Source of the DNA: JBGOUJ01 sp041477005
Lineage (GTDB): Bacteria; Acidobacteriota; Terriglobia; Bryobacterales; JACQDG01
NCBI GenBank assembly: GCA_041477005.1
Contig: JBGOUJ010000122.1
Location: 1-14,975 of the forward strand
Direction of reading: 5' to 3'
DNA length: 14,975 nucleotides
Below, in pieces: positions 1-8,178 of this stretch (the stretch's first letter is position 1; each line of letters begins with the position of its first letter). The position numbers and the translations under genes were made by a program. A model generated the notes under the pieces. The model saw only the letters and a list, made by a program, of their open reading frames with translations, did not search any database and had not been told where the DNA came from.

Positions 1-590
1 GTGCTCTGTCCTTCGACACCCAGGTCCGGGGGGACCACGTTCTTGTTCACGTGGCGATCCAGGTTGATGATGTAAGTCTCGTTGGCGCCGATCAGGACAG
101 GCGAGTGCGTGGCGGCGATGACCCGGAACTTCCGCTGATCCACGAGTTCCATCATCATCTTCAGGATGCGCCGCTGGTTGGACTGCGATAAGTCCATCTC
201 GGGCTCATCGAGCAGGAGAATGGTGCCGTTCGGCAGGCTGGGGAAATTCTGGCTGAACATCGAAAGCATGACCTGGCCGTGGCTGGCCATCTGTAGAAAC
301 TCCAGCATCTCCGGCTGATCCTTGAAAGTTTCGAGCTGGGTCCGGGGGTTGTGCTGCTCGGCGTCGAACAGGAAGACCTTGTTGACATCGACCCCGCCGC
401 GATCCAGCTTGTAAACGAACCCGTCGATCTTCTCGCCTCGCAGAGCGTAGAAAATCGAATGCAGAAGCGTAGACTTCCCCGAGCCGTTCTCGCCCTCCAG
501 CATGATCAAGGGATGCGAGAGATCCACGATCATCGGCATATGGAAATTCAACCCGACGAAGATGGGATGCGCGAGGATCTTGAGGAACAT
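1..590 (-). CDS. AAA-type ATP-binding protein (SMC/RecF-like ATPase), 3' end outside window
   Basis: About 196 residues are visible and the gene continues past base 1. The N-terminus (MFLKILAHPIFVGLNFHMP) leads into a Walker A motif GENGSGKST at residues 33-41. A Walker B strand ILLLDEPEMDLS lies near residues 125-136, and an ATHSP switch segment (H-loop-like His) near residues 160-164. This is the compact ABC/SMC-like ATPase arrangement of the AAA_15/AAA_21 families (RecF/OLD relatives). Such proteins hydrolyse ATP; some act alone and some pair with a nuclease or defence partner. The ATG at 588-590 is the only sensible start, because an in-frame TGA lies two codons upstream. No clear Shine-Dalgarno is visible. 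The downstream partner is outside the window, so the biological role cannot be assigned. Confidence 0.85.
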   Translation of the reverse strand, partial: MFLKILAHPIFVGLNFHMPMIVDLSHPLIMLEGENGSGKSTLLHSIFYALRGEKIDGFVYKLDRGGVDVNKVFLFDAEQHNPRTQLETFKDQPEMLEFLQMASHGQVMLSMFSQNFPSLPNGTILLLDEPEMDLSQSNQRRILKMMMELVDQRKFRVIAATHSPVLIGANETYIINLDRHVNKNVVPPDLGVEGQS

Positions 591-682
591 AAGGTCTCAG
601 GATAGCAGAGAGACGTGAGTGGGGCGGTCGCCCGGGCGTCCAGGTATTCAGGAAACGCTGCGCTCACCCGCCTCGAAGCGAG

Positions 683-698
683 AGCGCCAATTGGCGCT
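683..698. promoter_or_regulatory. 16-bp perfect palindrome upstream of the ATPase gene
   Basis: AGCGCCAATTGGCGCT is a perfect dyad in the 316-bp spacer upstream of the ATPase gene. Read on the minus strand, a consensus-like TTGACA (707-712) sits a few bases before it, but no good -10 hexamer follows at the usual distance. It could be an operator or just a hairpin; function is inferred from position only. Confidence 0.3.
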
Positions 699-799
699 AT
701 AACCAATGTCAAATACCTCCGCAGTCTTGAGTCGGGGCCGGGTGACGCGACGACGAACCTGCGCCGTGGGGCAAGGATCGGATCAAATCAAACTCTCGA

Positions 800-889
800 A
801 CCGCAGATCTCTGCGACTCTGCGTCTCTGCGGTGCATTCCGGCCTACAAGCTCGCAAACCACCGCAGAGGCGCGGAGACGCAGAGATTT
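800..889. repeat. Imperfect inverted repeat (arms 805-833 and 861-889)
   Basis: The left arm, with ATCTCTGCGACTCTGCG then TCTCTGCGGT, pairs with the right arm ACCGCAGAGGCGCGGAGACG-CAGAGATTT at about 25 of 29 positions, with a 27-base loop. The word family (CTCTGCG/CCGCAGAG) resembles dispersed intergenic repeats seen in several high-GC environmental phyla. It lies 18 bp past the gldA stop, so it could fold in the gldA mRNA tail and act as a terminator or 3' stabiliser, although no U-tract follows. The rest of 591-906 shows no coding signal. Confidence 0.6.
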
Positions 890-906
890 GTGAGTTGCAC
901 CCATCC

Positions 907-2019
907 TTAGAAATGCCTGGACCCACTCCACGCTCTCCCCGCGGCATCGGCGGCGCGGAGGGCGTCGGCGACCATTTCGGGCGTGACCTCGAAAGGCTCG
1001 TTGTGGATGGTTTCGCCCTTGGCGGTGGCGCGGGCGGCCACCTGGCGGAGCATTTCCGGAGGCGCTTCGCTGAGGCCGATCTCGGCCAGGGTGATAGGAA
1101 GGCCCACTTCGGTCGAGAACTCCAGCACCTCACTCAACAGCGGCCGGGGCTTGCCTTCCAAAACGAGTTGCACCAGGGTCCCGTAGGCGACCTTCTCGCC
1201 GTGGAAGAAGCGATGAGTCGGCGGGGCGGCGGTCAGGCCGTTATGGACGGCGTGGGCGGCGGCGAGGCCGGACGATTCAAAGCCGAGGCCGGAAAGCAGG
1301 GTGTTGGCCTCGACCAGACGCTCGAGCGCGGGCGTCACGGCTTGCAGCTCCACGGCGCGGCGCGCCTCGGCGCCATCGGACAGCAGCGTTCGATAGCAGA
1401 GCTCGGCGAGCGTCAGGGCGCTCTGCGTGGAGGCTCCGCCGCGCATGTTCTTCACGTTGCCGTCCACGCAGGTCTTGGCCTCGAACCAGGTGGCCAGGGC
1501 GTCGCCCATGCCCGCCACGAGCAGCCGCGGAGGGCTTTGCGCGATCACTTGGGTGTCGACCAGCACCAGCTCCGGGTTCTTGCCATAGATGCGGTACTCC
1601 TGGAAGACGCCGTCGTCCGTGTAGATCACGGAGAGGGCGCTGCACGGGGCGTCGCTCGAAGCGACCGTGGGGCAGTTCACCACGGGCAGCTCCAGATCGG
1701 CAGCGGCCGCGCGGGCGGTGTCGAGGACCTTGCCGCCGCCGGCGCCGATGATCACTCGAGCCTGGTGCTCGCGGGCGGGGGCCTTGACGCGCTCGACCTC
1801 GGCGAGCGAGCTCTCGCCGCCGAAGCGGTGAACGTGGTGGGCGATGCCCGCATCGCCGAGAGTCCGGCGCCAGGTGTCGGAAAGCAACGAGATCACGCTC
1901 TTGCTGGCGACGATGAGCGCCGGCCCTTCCAGGCCAATGGTCTTCATCTCCTGCCCGAGAAACGCCGTCGCATTCTTGCCTTGCGTGTAGCGACTGGGAG
2001 AACAGAATACGGAAAGCAT
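907..2019 (-). CDS. gldA: Glycerol dehydrogenase (NAD+), Zn/Fe-dependent
   Basis: 370 residues, close to the 367 of E. coli GldA, and collinear with it as I recall that sequence. GldA oxidises glycerol to dihydroxyacetone with NAD+ in the cytoplasm. The Rossmann-like dinucleotide loop is IGAGGGKVLD (residues 91-100). The strongly conserved block ASSDAPCSALSVIYTDDG starts near residue 120. The metal ligands are all present: Asp173 in GMGDALATWFEA, His256 in AAHAVHNGLTA and His273 in FFHGEKVAYGT. The C-terminal AKGETIHNEPFEVTP block is also typical. The ATG at 2019 is preceded by GGGAG about 8 nt upstream. The gene lies 212 bp downstream of the DagK-like gene on the same strand, separated by the heptamer arrays, so it may be the last gene of that operon or have its own promoter. 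Confidence 0.95.
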   Translation of the reverse strand: MLSVFCSPSRYTQGKNATAFLGQEMKTIGLEGPALIVASKSVISLLSDTWRRTLGDAGIAHHVHRFGGESSLAEVERVKAPAREHQARVIIGAGGGKVLDTARAAAADLELPVVNCPTVASSDAPCSALSVIYTDDGVFQEYRIYGKNPELVLVDTQVIAQSPPRLLVAGMGDALATWFEAKTCVDGNVKNMRGGASTQSALTLAELCYRTLLSDGAEARRAVELQAVTPALERLVEANTLLSGLGFESSGLAAAHAVHNGLTAAPPTHRFFHGEKVAYGTLVQLVLEGKPRPLLSEVLEFSTEVGLPITLAEIGLSEAPPEMLRQVAARATAKGETIHNEPFEVTPEMVADALRAADAAGRAWSGSRHF

Positions 2020-2041
2020 ACGAGCACTCCCTGCACGGAAT

Positions 2042-2209
2042 CAGCCGTCAGCCGTCAGCTATCAGCCGTCAGCAAGCAGCCGTCAGCAATCAGCCAGCAG
2101 CCAGCAGCTATCAGCCGTCAGCCAGCAGCTATCAGCCGTCTGCAATCAGCCGTCAGCAACCCGCTATCAACTATCAGCCACCAGCTAGCAGCTATCAGCT
2201 ATCAGCGCC
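2042..2209 (+). repeat. Heptamer tandem array, about 24 units of CAGCNNN
   Basis: From 2042 the sequence divides without gaps into 24 seven-base units: CAGCCGT, CAGCTAT, CAGCAAT, CAGCCAG and near variants, with a few decayed units (CTGCAAT, CCGCTAT, CAACTAT). CAGC is the fixed half and the last three bases vary. This resembles the short tandemly repeated repetitive (STRR) heptamers known from cyanobacteria. It lies between the DagK-like gene and gldA. The plus-strand open frame through it is an artefact, since heptamers rarely produce stops. Confidence 0.85.
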
Positions 2210-2222
2210 CTGACTTCAGGCA

Positions 2223-2298
2223 ACGGCTGGGTCAACGGGGGGTTGCTGAGGGCTGAAAGCTGATAGCTGACGGCTGGTTCCCTGACGGCTGGTCCCTG
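2223..2298 (-). repeat. Second heptamer array in inverted orientation
   Basis: On the minus strand this stretch reads as CAGCCGT, CAGCTAT, CAGCTTT, CAGCCCT, CAGCAAC, with a slipped unit near 2277-2284. It is the same motif family as 2042-2209 in opposite orientation. Together the two arrays can form a long imperfect hairpin between the DagK-like gene and gldA. Part of this array is translated as the C-terminus of the DagK-like protein. Confidence 0.75.
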
Positions 2299-3215
2299 AC
2301 TAGAATCCGCAGCCGCTGCGGCAAAACCGTTATCTCGAGCGGCAGCGTGCCCAAGGGCTCGCCGTCCACCTCGATTCGCACCGACTCGTCGGATTCGGCC
2401 ACGAGCCGCTTCGCTCGCAGGTGGTGAACCTTCGGGTGCCGGTATATGTTGTCGGAGTAGAGCACCCGGAAACCGGCGATCACTTGCGGCAGGCTCATGC
2501 AATCGATCACGGTGACCTCGAGCGTGCCGTCGTCGAGGACGGCCGTTGGGCAAACCTGCATGCCGCCGCCGTGGAAACGGCCGTTCCCCACCGCGACATT
2601 GTAAATCGAAAAAGCGCCGGCGTCACGCGAATCATCGAGCCGCAGCCGGACCGGCTTGCACTGATAGCGAAGCAGGGCGACGGCTGTAGCATAAAGGAAT
2701 GCCACCGTGCCGCCGAGCGGGGTGAGGAAGTTCAGCGCCCGCGAGGCGGCCTCGCCGCCCATGCCGAAGCTGAGCAGGTTCACGAAGTATCGCGTTTGCG
2801 GCCGCCCGTCCAGGCTCCGGAACGTTGCCCTGCCCACGTCAATGGGGCAGGGCACGCCCGTCGAGAGAACCTCGATGGCCTGACCGAAATCGCGGGCGAT
2901 GCCGAGACTCCGCCGGAGATCGCCGCCCGTGCCCAGGGGCAGGATGCCCAGCGAGGCCTCCGGCCGGATCGGCTGATCGTCCCGCAGGAAGCCGTTGGCG
3001 GTTTCATTGATGGTGCCGTCGCCGCCCGCGGCAATAATCCGGTCGTAGCCCTGATCGAGAAGATCCCGCGCCAGGTCGATCGCGTGGCCGGGCCGCTCGG
3101 TGAAGCGGACCTCGATCCGGCCCAGGCGAGCGTCGAGCGCCGCGGCCATCTCGGGCCAGCGGCGCCCGGTCTTGCCGGCCGCCGAGCGGGGATTGACGAT
3201 GGCTGCGGTTTTCAA
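2232..3215 (-). CDS. Diacylglycerol/lipid kinase, YegS/DagK family
   Basis: 327 residues from a TTG start at 3215, preceded by GAGAGG about 8 nt upstream; no in-frame ATG or GTG is near, and MKTAAIVNPRSAAGK is the expected N-terminus. The family transfers ATP phosphate to diacylglycerol or a related lipid alcohol at the membrane face. Visible motifs are the NPRSAAGK loop (8-15), the GGDGT nucleotide motif (64-68) followed by NETANG (70-75), and ILPLGTGGD (91-99), where the more usual GTGND reads GTGGD. DVGR, the LDDGTLEVTVID block and EVDGEPLG near the C-terminus complete the fold. The last ~19 residues (from DQPSGNQPSAIS onward) are encoded by the inverted heptamer array and are not part of the family. 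It lies 53 nt after the SDR gene, likely in the same operon. The exact lipid substrate is not visible. Confidence 0.9.
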   Translation of the reverse strand: MKTAAIVNPRSAAGKTGRRWPEMAAALDARLGRIEVRFTERPGHAIDLARDLLDQGYDRIIAAGGDGTINETANGFLRDDQPIRPEASLGILPLGTGGDLRRSLGIARDFGQAIEVLSTGVPCPIDVGRATFRSLDGRPQTRYFVNLLSFGMGGEAASRALNFLTPLGGTVAFLYATAVALLRYQCKPVRLRLDDSRDAGAFSIYNVAVGNGRFHGGGMQVCPTAVLDDGTLEVTVIDCMSLPQVIAGFRVLYSDNIYRHPKVHHLRAKRLVAESDESVRIEVDGEPLGTLPLEITVLPQRLRILVRDQPSGNQPSAISFQPSATPR

Positions 3216-3268
3216 CGACGCGCCTCTCGGCCAGCCGTCTGCTGCTCGTTCCCGGCCACGATTTTGGA

Positions 3269-4251
3269 TTATCCCACGGAGAGCCGCCGGCGCAGGTCGG
3301 CCACGGTTTCCCGGAGCGTCTCGATCGGGTCGCGAGGCGCGAAGCCGAGCTCGGAGCGGGCTTTCTGGGAGCTGCAGTACCAGAAGAGGGCCGACATCTT
3401 GATAGAGGCGTCGTCCAGGCGGAAGCTCTTGCCGGCCAGGCGATAGAGCGGACGCATCAGGCGCGCGCCCCAAAGGGAAGCGCCGAGCGAAAGCTGCATC
3501 TTCGGCCCCGGCCTTCCGGCAATTTTTGAGACCGCCTCGATCAGCTCGCGAAAGGTCCAGTTGGCGCCGCCGAGCAGGTAGCGCTCGCCGGGGCGGCCCG
3601 CCCGCATCGCGGCGATCAGGCCGGCGGCAGCATCCCGAGCATCCACGAAGTTCAGCCCTCCCACGGGAATGCTCAGGATCTGGCCCTGCAAGAACAACGC
3701 CACGTCGCCGGTCGAGGAGCCGCGGTCGTCGCCGGGCCCGAGCAGCAGGCTGGGGTTCACCACCACGATCGGCAACTGCGCGGCGTAGGAGAGCGCCAGT
3801 TTCTCGGCGAAGATCTTGCTTAGGTAATACGGCCACTCGGCCACTATCTCGTGCTTGTACCCGGAGGTTTCGTCGTGCTCGACCGGCGCCTTGCCGACAG
3901 CAACGGTCCCGGACGAGGAGACGACGACGATCTTCTCGGGCCCGTGGCGCAGCGCCGCCTCGCAGACGTGGCGCGTCCCGTCGACGTGGACGCGATAGAG
4001 GCGCCTGTCGCGGGGATCGCGTGACACCAGCCCGGCAAGGTGGTAGACCTGACCGGCGCCCTCCATGGAGCGCAGCACGTCGTCCGGCGAGGTGATGTCC
4101 CCGTGGAAAACCTCGACTTGCGGATCGTTGTCCCAGGGCGAAGGGCCGCGGCAAAGCAATCGGAGACGCACCGCCGGATCCTCGCGCCTCAATTGCTCCA
4201 CGAGGTGTTTACCCAGAAAGCCCGTGGCCCCGGTGACCAGGATCGGCTTCA

Positions 4252-4252
<1 letters not shown>
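3269..4252 (-). CDS. NAD(P)-dependent epimerase/reductase, extended SDR family
   Basis: 327 residues of the extended short-chain dehydrogenase fold, nearest in style to dihydroflavonol-4-reductase/HpnA-like proteins. The N-terminal TGATGFLG (7-14) binds the cofactor. HGDITSPDD near 50-58 and YHLAGLVS near 70 are the usual second and third strands. The catalytic set is visible: Ser in VVSSSG (111-115) and Tyr142-x-x-x-Lys146 in PYYLSKIFAEK. PSLLLGPGD follows at about 167. The C-terminal half has RYLLGGANWTFREL, the usual substrate-binding side. The ATG (4250-4252) overlaps the TGA of the LarA-like gene by one base (TGATG), so translation is probably coupled. Substrate unknown; a 3-beta-hydroxysteroid, flavonol-like or hopanoid substrate cannot be chosen from sequence alone. 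Confidence 0.88.
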
Positions 4253-5931
<1,679 letters not shown>

Positions 5932-5954
5932 GGGGTCCCTTCCTCTCTGGTGTC

Positions 5955-5992
5955 ATTATACTCGCCTGTCACCGGAATTTTTCCCTGTCACC
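5955..5992 (-). promoter_or_regulatory. Putative promoter/operator of the LarA-like operon
   Basis: On the minus strand a perfect TATAAT (5955-5960) lies 23 bp before the start codon. Upstream of it GGTGACAGG occurs twice as a direct repeat (5965-5973 and 5984-5992) with 19-bp periodicity, about two helical turns. No good -35 lies at 17 bp, which fits an activator-dependent promoter. Inferred from sequence only. Confidence 0.4.
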
Positions 5993-6164
5993 AAGTCCTT
6001 GCACCTCCACATGCCCGACGCTCGCACTTCAGCACGATCTTGCAAGAACTTAACGCCCGCCCCCCAAGGCCCTCCGATTGCCTCTCCAAGATGAGCGCCG
6101 CGAACCAAGCCGCGGCAAAAAGGAGGGGATTTCGAGGACGTGACCCACACTGTCGGGCACGCAT

Positions 6165-6193
6165 TTGACAATCATGGTAGGAATTCCTACTCT
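6165..6193 (+). promoter_or_regulatory. Promoter with palindromic operator for the AbrB/VapC pair
   Basis: A consensus -35 TTGACA (6165-6170) is followed after 17 bp by TACTCT (6188-6193), a weak -10. The perfect palindrome GTAGGAATTCCTAC (6177-6190) lies in the spacer and overlaps the -10. A start site at this spacing would fall at about 6200, the A of the antitoxin ATG, so the mRNA would be leaderless; no Shine-Dalgarno is present. The position suits autorepression by the antitoxin. Confidence 0.5.
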
Positions 6194-6199
6194 AGAAGT

Positions 6200-6430
6200 A
6201 TGAAATCTGTTGTTTCTGAAAAAGGCCAGGTCACGATCCCGAAGCCTTTGCGCGACCGCCTGGGACTTCGTTCCGGCCAGGTGCTGGACTTCCACGAGGA
6301 GCGCGGCAAGCTGGTGGCGGTCAAGGTGGGATCGGAAGACCCGGTCGAACGTGTGTACGGCATTCTCAAGCTCGGCCGCTCGACCGATTCGTTGCTTCGG
6401 TCCCTGCGCGGAACGCCCGACGCGGTATGA
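6200..6430 (+). CDS. AbrB/MazE-family antitoxin (SpoVT-AbrB domain)
   Basis: 76 residues from the ATG at 6200, where the family N-terminus MKSVVSEKGQVTIPK begins; the longer frame from 6140 adds an unrelated leader and is rejected. The swapped-hairpin AbrB DNA-binding domain covers residues 1-45 (KGQVTIPKPLRDRLGLRSGQ, then VLDFHEERGKLVAVK). The ~30 C-terminal residues (VERVYGILKLGRSTDSLLRS) are the usual toxin-neutralising tail. Antitoxins of this type bind the PIN toxin and repress their own promoter, consistent with the palindrome directly upstream. Its stop overlaps the toxin start (ATGA), the classic coupled arrangement. Confidence 0.9.
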   Translation: MKSVVSEKGQVTIPKPLRDRLGLRSGQVLDFHEERGKLVAVKVGSEDPVERVYGILKLGRSTDSLLRSLRGTPDAV

Positions 6431-6777
6431 CCACTGCCGTGGATACCAGCGTCCTTCTGGACGTCTTCGCCTCCGACCCGGTGTTTGGCCAGCGCTCGAA
6501 GAGTGCCGTCCGCCGATGTTTGGCCGAGGGCAGGTTGGTGGCGTGCGAGGTGGTTTGGGCGGAAGCGGGCAGCTTCTTCCCATCCCAGGCATCAGCGGTA
6601 GCAGCCATGAAGACCCTGGGCGTGGAATTCGATTCTGTTCCTCTCCAAGCTGCGCTTTCCGCCGCCTTTTCCTTCAAAGGCTATCGGGCGCAGGGCGGGA
6701 AGCGCCAGCGGGTGGTAGCCGATTTCCTGATCGGCGCGCACGCCCTGACCGTGGCCGAATCGCCTCCTGACGCGTGA
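6427..6777 (+). CDS. vapC: VapC-type PIN-domain toxin, C-terminally truncated by frameshift
   Basis: 116 residues as read, starting in an ATGA overlap with the antitoxin stop. PIN toxins are Mg-dependent RNases that cut tRNA or rRNA. The first acidic motif VDTSVLLD (Asp6) is present, as are CEVVWAEAG (Glu in the second motif) and ADFLIGAHALT (third acidic motif). The expected fourth motif is missing in frame: after TVAE the reading ends in SPPDA. One base to the right the lost part reads on as RLLTRDRGFYRTYF, the standard PIN ending. A single extra A at 6758-6759 (GCCGAATCGC for GCCGATCGC) explains this. The product as read lacks the last acidic residue and final strands, so it is probably inactive, or the base is a sequence error. 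The antitoxin appears intact. Confidence 0.85.
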   Translation: MTTAVDTSVLLDVFASDPVFGQRSKSAVRRCLAEGRLVACEVVWAEAGSFFPSQASAVAAMKTLGVEFDSVPLQAALSAAFSFKGYRAQGGKRQRVVADFLIGAHALTVAESPPDA

Positions 6778-6838
6778 CCGCGGCTTCTATCGTACCTACT
6801 TCAGCCGCCTTCGAATTCTCGATCCCTCGGCGGGCTGA
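6761..6838 (+). pseudogene. Out-of-frame C-terminal piece of the VapC toxin
   Basis: In the +1 frame relative to the vapC start, 25 codons followed by TGA at 6836-6838 encode RLLTRDRGFYRTYFSRLRIL then DPSAG. LLTRDRGFYR is the fourth PIN motif with its acidic residue, and RILDP is a common PIN C-terminus. It continues the toxin alignment exactly where the in-frame product stops being PIN-like. With the frame restored the toxin would be 133 residues, a normal VapC length. Confidence 0.8.
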
Positions 6839-6872
6839 GTGCGTGCAGCGACCCAGAATGATACTGTAAGGT

Positions 6873-7328
6873 ATGGCATTCGAGCCAGACATCATCGTCA
6901 CGGGAATCGACAGCCCGGAAATTGCTTTGGTCGCGGAAGTCAAGAGGCACATCCGCGATTTTGAGGCCACCGAACGCCAGTTGAGGAAGTACATGGTCGA
7001 CATGCGCTGCCCGGTAGGCCTGCTCGTGACGCCGCAGCGGCTCTGGCTGTACCGCGATCGATACATTGCCTCGTCGCCCGATTCAATCGAGCGAGTTGGC
7101 GAATTTGATAGCAGCAACCTGTTCGCGCTCCAATCGCCCGGACCAGACCCGAGTGCCGGCCTCGCGCTGGAGGTCGCCTTCCAGTCGTGGCTGGAAGACC
7201 TGGGCGCGGGCAGAGGACTGCGCGGCCTGCCGGCCGATATCCGAAGTGCGGTGCAGAAGTACGTCGTACCCGCGGTTTCCCAGGGAGCGATCCGGGCGGG
7301 GCATCCGAGGTCCACGCTCACCGCATAG
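6873..7328 (+). CDS. PD-(D/E)xK nuclease-like protein (HsdR N-terminal-like)
   Basis: 151 residues. The ATG is fixed by an in-frame TAA two codons upstream and has AAGG just before it. The N-terminus reads EPDIIVTGIDSPEIALVAEVK: Pro5-Asp6, then Glu22-x-Lys24 on a hydrophobic strand, the PD-(D/E)xK signature. ERQLRKYM and then VGLLVTPQRLWLYRDRY (about residues 48-64) match the pattern after the active site in type I restriction R-subunit N-terminal domains (HSDR_N: QL..Y, gilT.G..w.lY). No helicase, methylase or specificity gene is present, so it is not a conventional restriction system. The second half (LEVAFQSWLEDLGAGRGLRG) is unfamiliar. Three bases separate its stop from the PIN gene, so the two are surely cotranscribed. 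Role unknown; a defence or toxin-antitoxin role is inference. Confidence 0.7.
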   Translation: MAFEPDIIVTGIDSPEIALVAEVKRHIRDFEATERQLRKYMVDMRCPVGLLVTPQRLWLYRDRYIASSPDSIERVGEFDSSNLFALQSPGPDPSAGLALEVAFQSWLEDLGAGRGLRGLPADIRSAVQKYVVPAVSQGAIRAGHPRSTLTA

Positions 7329-7331
7329 TCG

Positions 7332-7988
7332 ATGGAACACGTATTCGTGGAGACCAATTGGGTGGTCGCCTGCGCGGCGCCGGCCCACCAGAGGCTCCCA
7401 GCGGCACTAGAACTCGCGGACAAAGCGAAAGCCGGCGAGATCCACCTCTACCTACCTTCTGTTTGCCTTGCGGAGACGCGCAAGACGATTCGACGGAAAT
7501 TTCAACCACGAGCGCCTGCGGACTCCTTGCGCAAATACCTGGCTTGGGCAACCAGACAACAAGCGGCGGCCCCGGAGGATTGTGAGATCGTCCGGCGTGT
7601 GCTCGACCGCTTTGAAAGCCACGTCCTTGCGGAACTGGAAGGACTCGATCGGGTTTTGGAATCCTTGCGAAAGCACCCCGGAATTGAGGTTTTTCCGCTC
7701 AGCGAGGAAATGTTGGAGCGTGCAGTTGCGCTGTCCGTTCAGAACCTAGATCTCGAGCCATTTGATCAAGCCATTCTCGCGGCCGTGCTCGTCCGTGCAG
7801 AGCGCCTGTCTGCCGATGGTGCAGACAATATCTCGTTCTGCGAACTAGACGGAGATCTCCAGCCGTGGGATAAGAACGGCCGAGCCAAGGAACCCCTCGT
7901 AGCTTTGTACGATGCTGCCCGGGTCTGGGTTTACGGCGACTTCGCGATGGACAATCCCAGGCGACCGCCAAACTGGCCCGACCGTTGA
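7332..7988 (+). CDS. Divergent PIN-domain protein
   Basis: 218 residues, longer than VapC toxins (about 130). The PIN framework is visible: HVFVETNWVV at the N-terminus with Glu7 in place of the usual first Asp; LPSVCLAETRKTI with Glu49; LDLEPFDQAILAAV with Asp145; and SFCELDGDLQPW (Glu171, Asp173, Asp175) in place of the usual TxDxxF. A helical insertion of about 70 residues (60-130, e.g. DSLRKYLAWATRQ and HVLAELEGLDRVLESL) separates motifs two and three. This is the larger PIN type (DUF4935-like), whose members are putative RNases. It starts 3 nt after the nuclease-like gene and has almost no Shine-Dalgarno of its own, so coupling is likely. Base composition looks slightly less GC-rich than the flanking lipid genes. 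Confidence 0.75.
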   Translation: MEHVFVETNWVVACAAPAHQRLPAALELADKAKAGEIHLYLPSVCLAETRKTIRRKFQPRAPADSLRKYLAWATRQQAAAPEDCEIVRRVLDRFESHVLAELEGLDRVLESLRKHPGIEVFPLSEEMLERAVALSVQNLDLEPFDQAILAAVLVRAERLSADGADNISFCELDGDLQPWDKNGRAKEPLVALYDAARVWVYGDFAMDNPRRPPNWPDR

Positions 7989-8076
7989 AAAGGCTCACCG
8001 ACTTGGTTCGGGTGGATAGTATCCCGTTCCAGCCGATACCAGAAGTGGTCTGGGCCTGGTCCCGGTTCAAACCGAA

Positions 8077-8178
8077 CTACGGCCGCGCCGCCGCCGTGGT
8101 CGCAATTCTGCTGTCTATGATGATCTCTTGTACTAAGACGAGACGCCCACCGGGTGTCATGTCAATCAAGCGCCGCAT
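8077..8178 (-). pseudogene. Possible remnant of a DUF5615 toxin after DUF433
   Basis: Starts in a TGATG overlap with the DUF433 stop, exactly where a cognate toxin gene normally begins, and opens MRRLIDMTP, similar to the DUF5615 (Mut7-C/PIN-like) start MKxLIDMNLSP. It then ends after 33 residues with no recognisable core. About 190 bp of apparently decayed sequence lies between here and the PIN gene. It may be a decayed toxin or a chance open frame. Confidence 0.3.

Noticed and set aside
2042..2209. CRISPR array
   Set aside because: Units are 7 bp with no spacers of 25-40 bp; it is a heptamer tandem repeat and no cas gene is present.
706..2256. 516-codon plus-strand open frame
   Set aside because: It is antisense to gldA in high-GC DNA, runs through the heptamer array (QPAAISR-type repeats) and has no recognisable domain.
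3216..4154. Upstream extension of the DagK-like frame to 640 codons
   Set aside because: The extra part is an out-of-frame reading of the SDR gene; the kinase N-terminus begins at the TTG at 3215, which has an SD-like GAGAGG.
6140..6199. 20-codon upstream extension of the AbrB antitoxin
   Set aside because: It would cover the TTGACA and the operator palindrome; the family begins at MKSVVSEKGQVT.
7989..8177. Small plus-strand gene (open frame 7985-8194)
   Set aside because: No SD, no recognisable motif, overlaps the DUF433 end and looks like decayed sequence.
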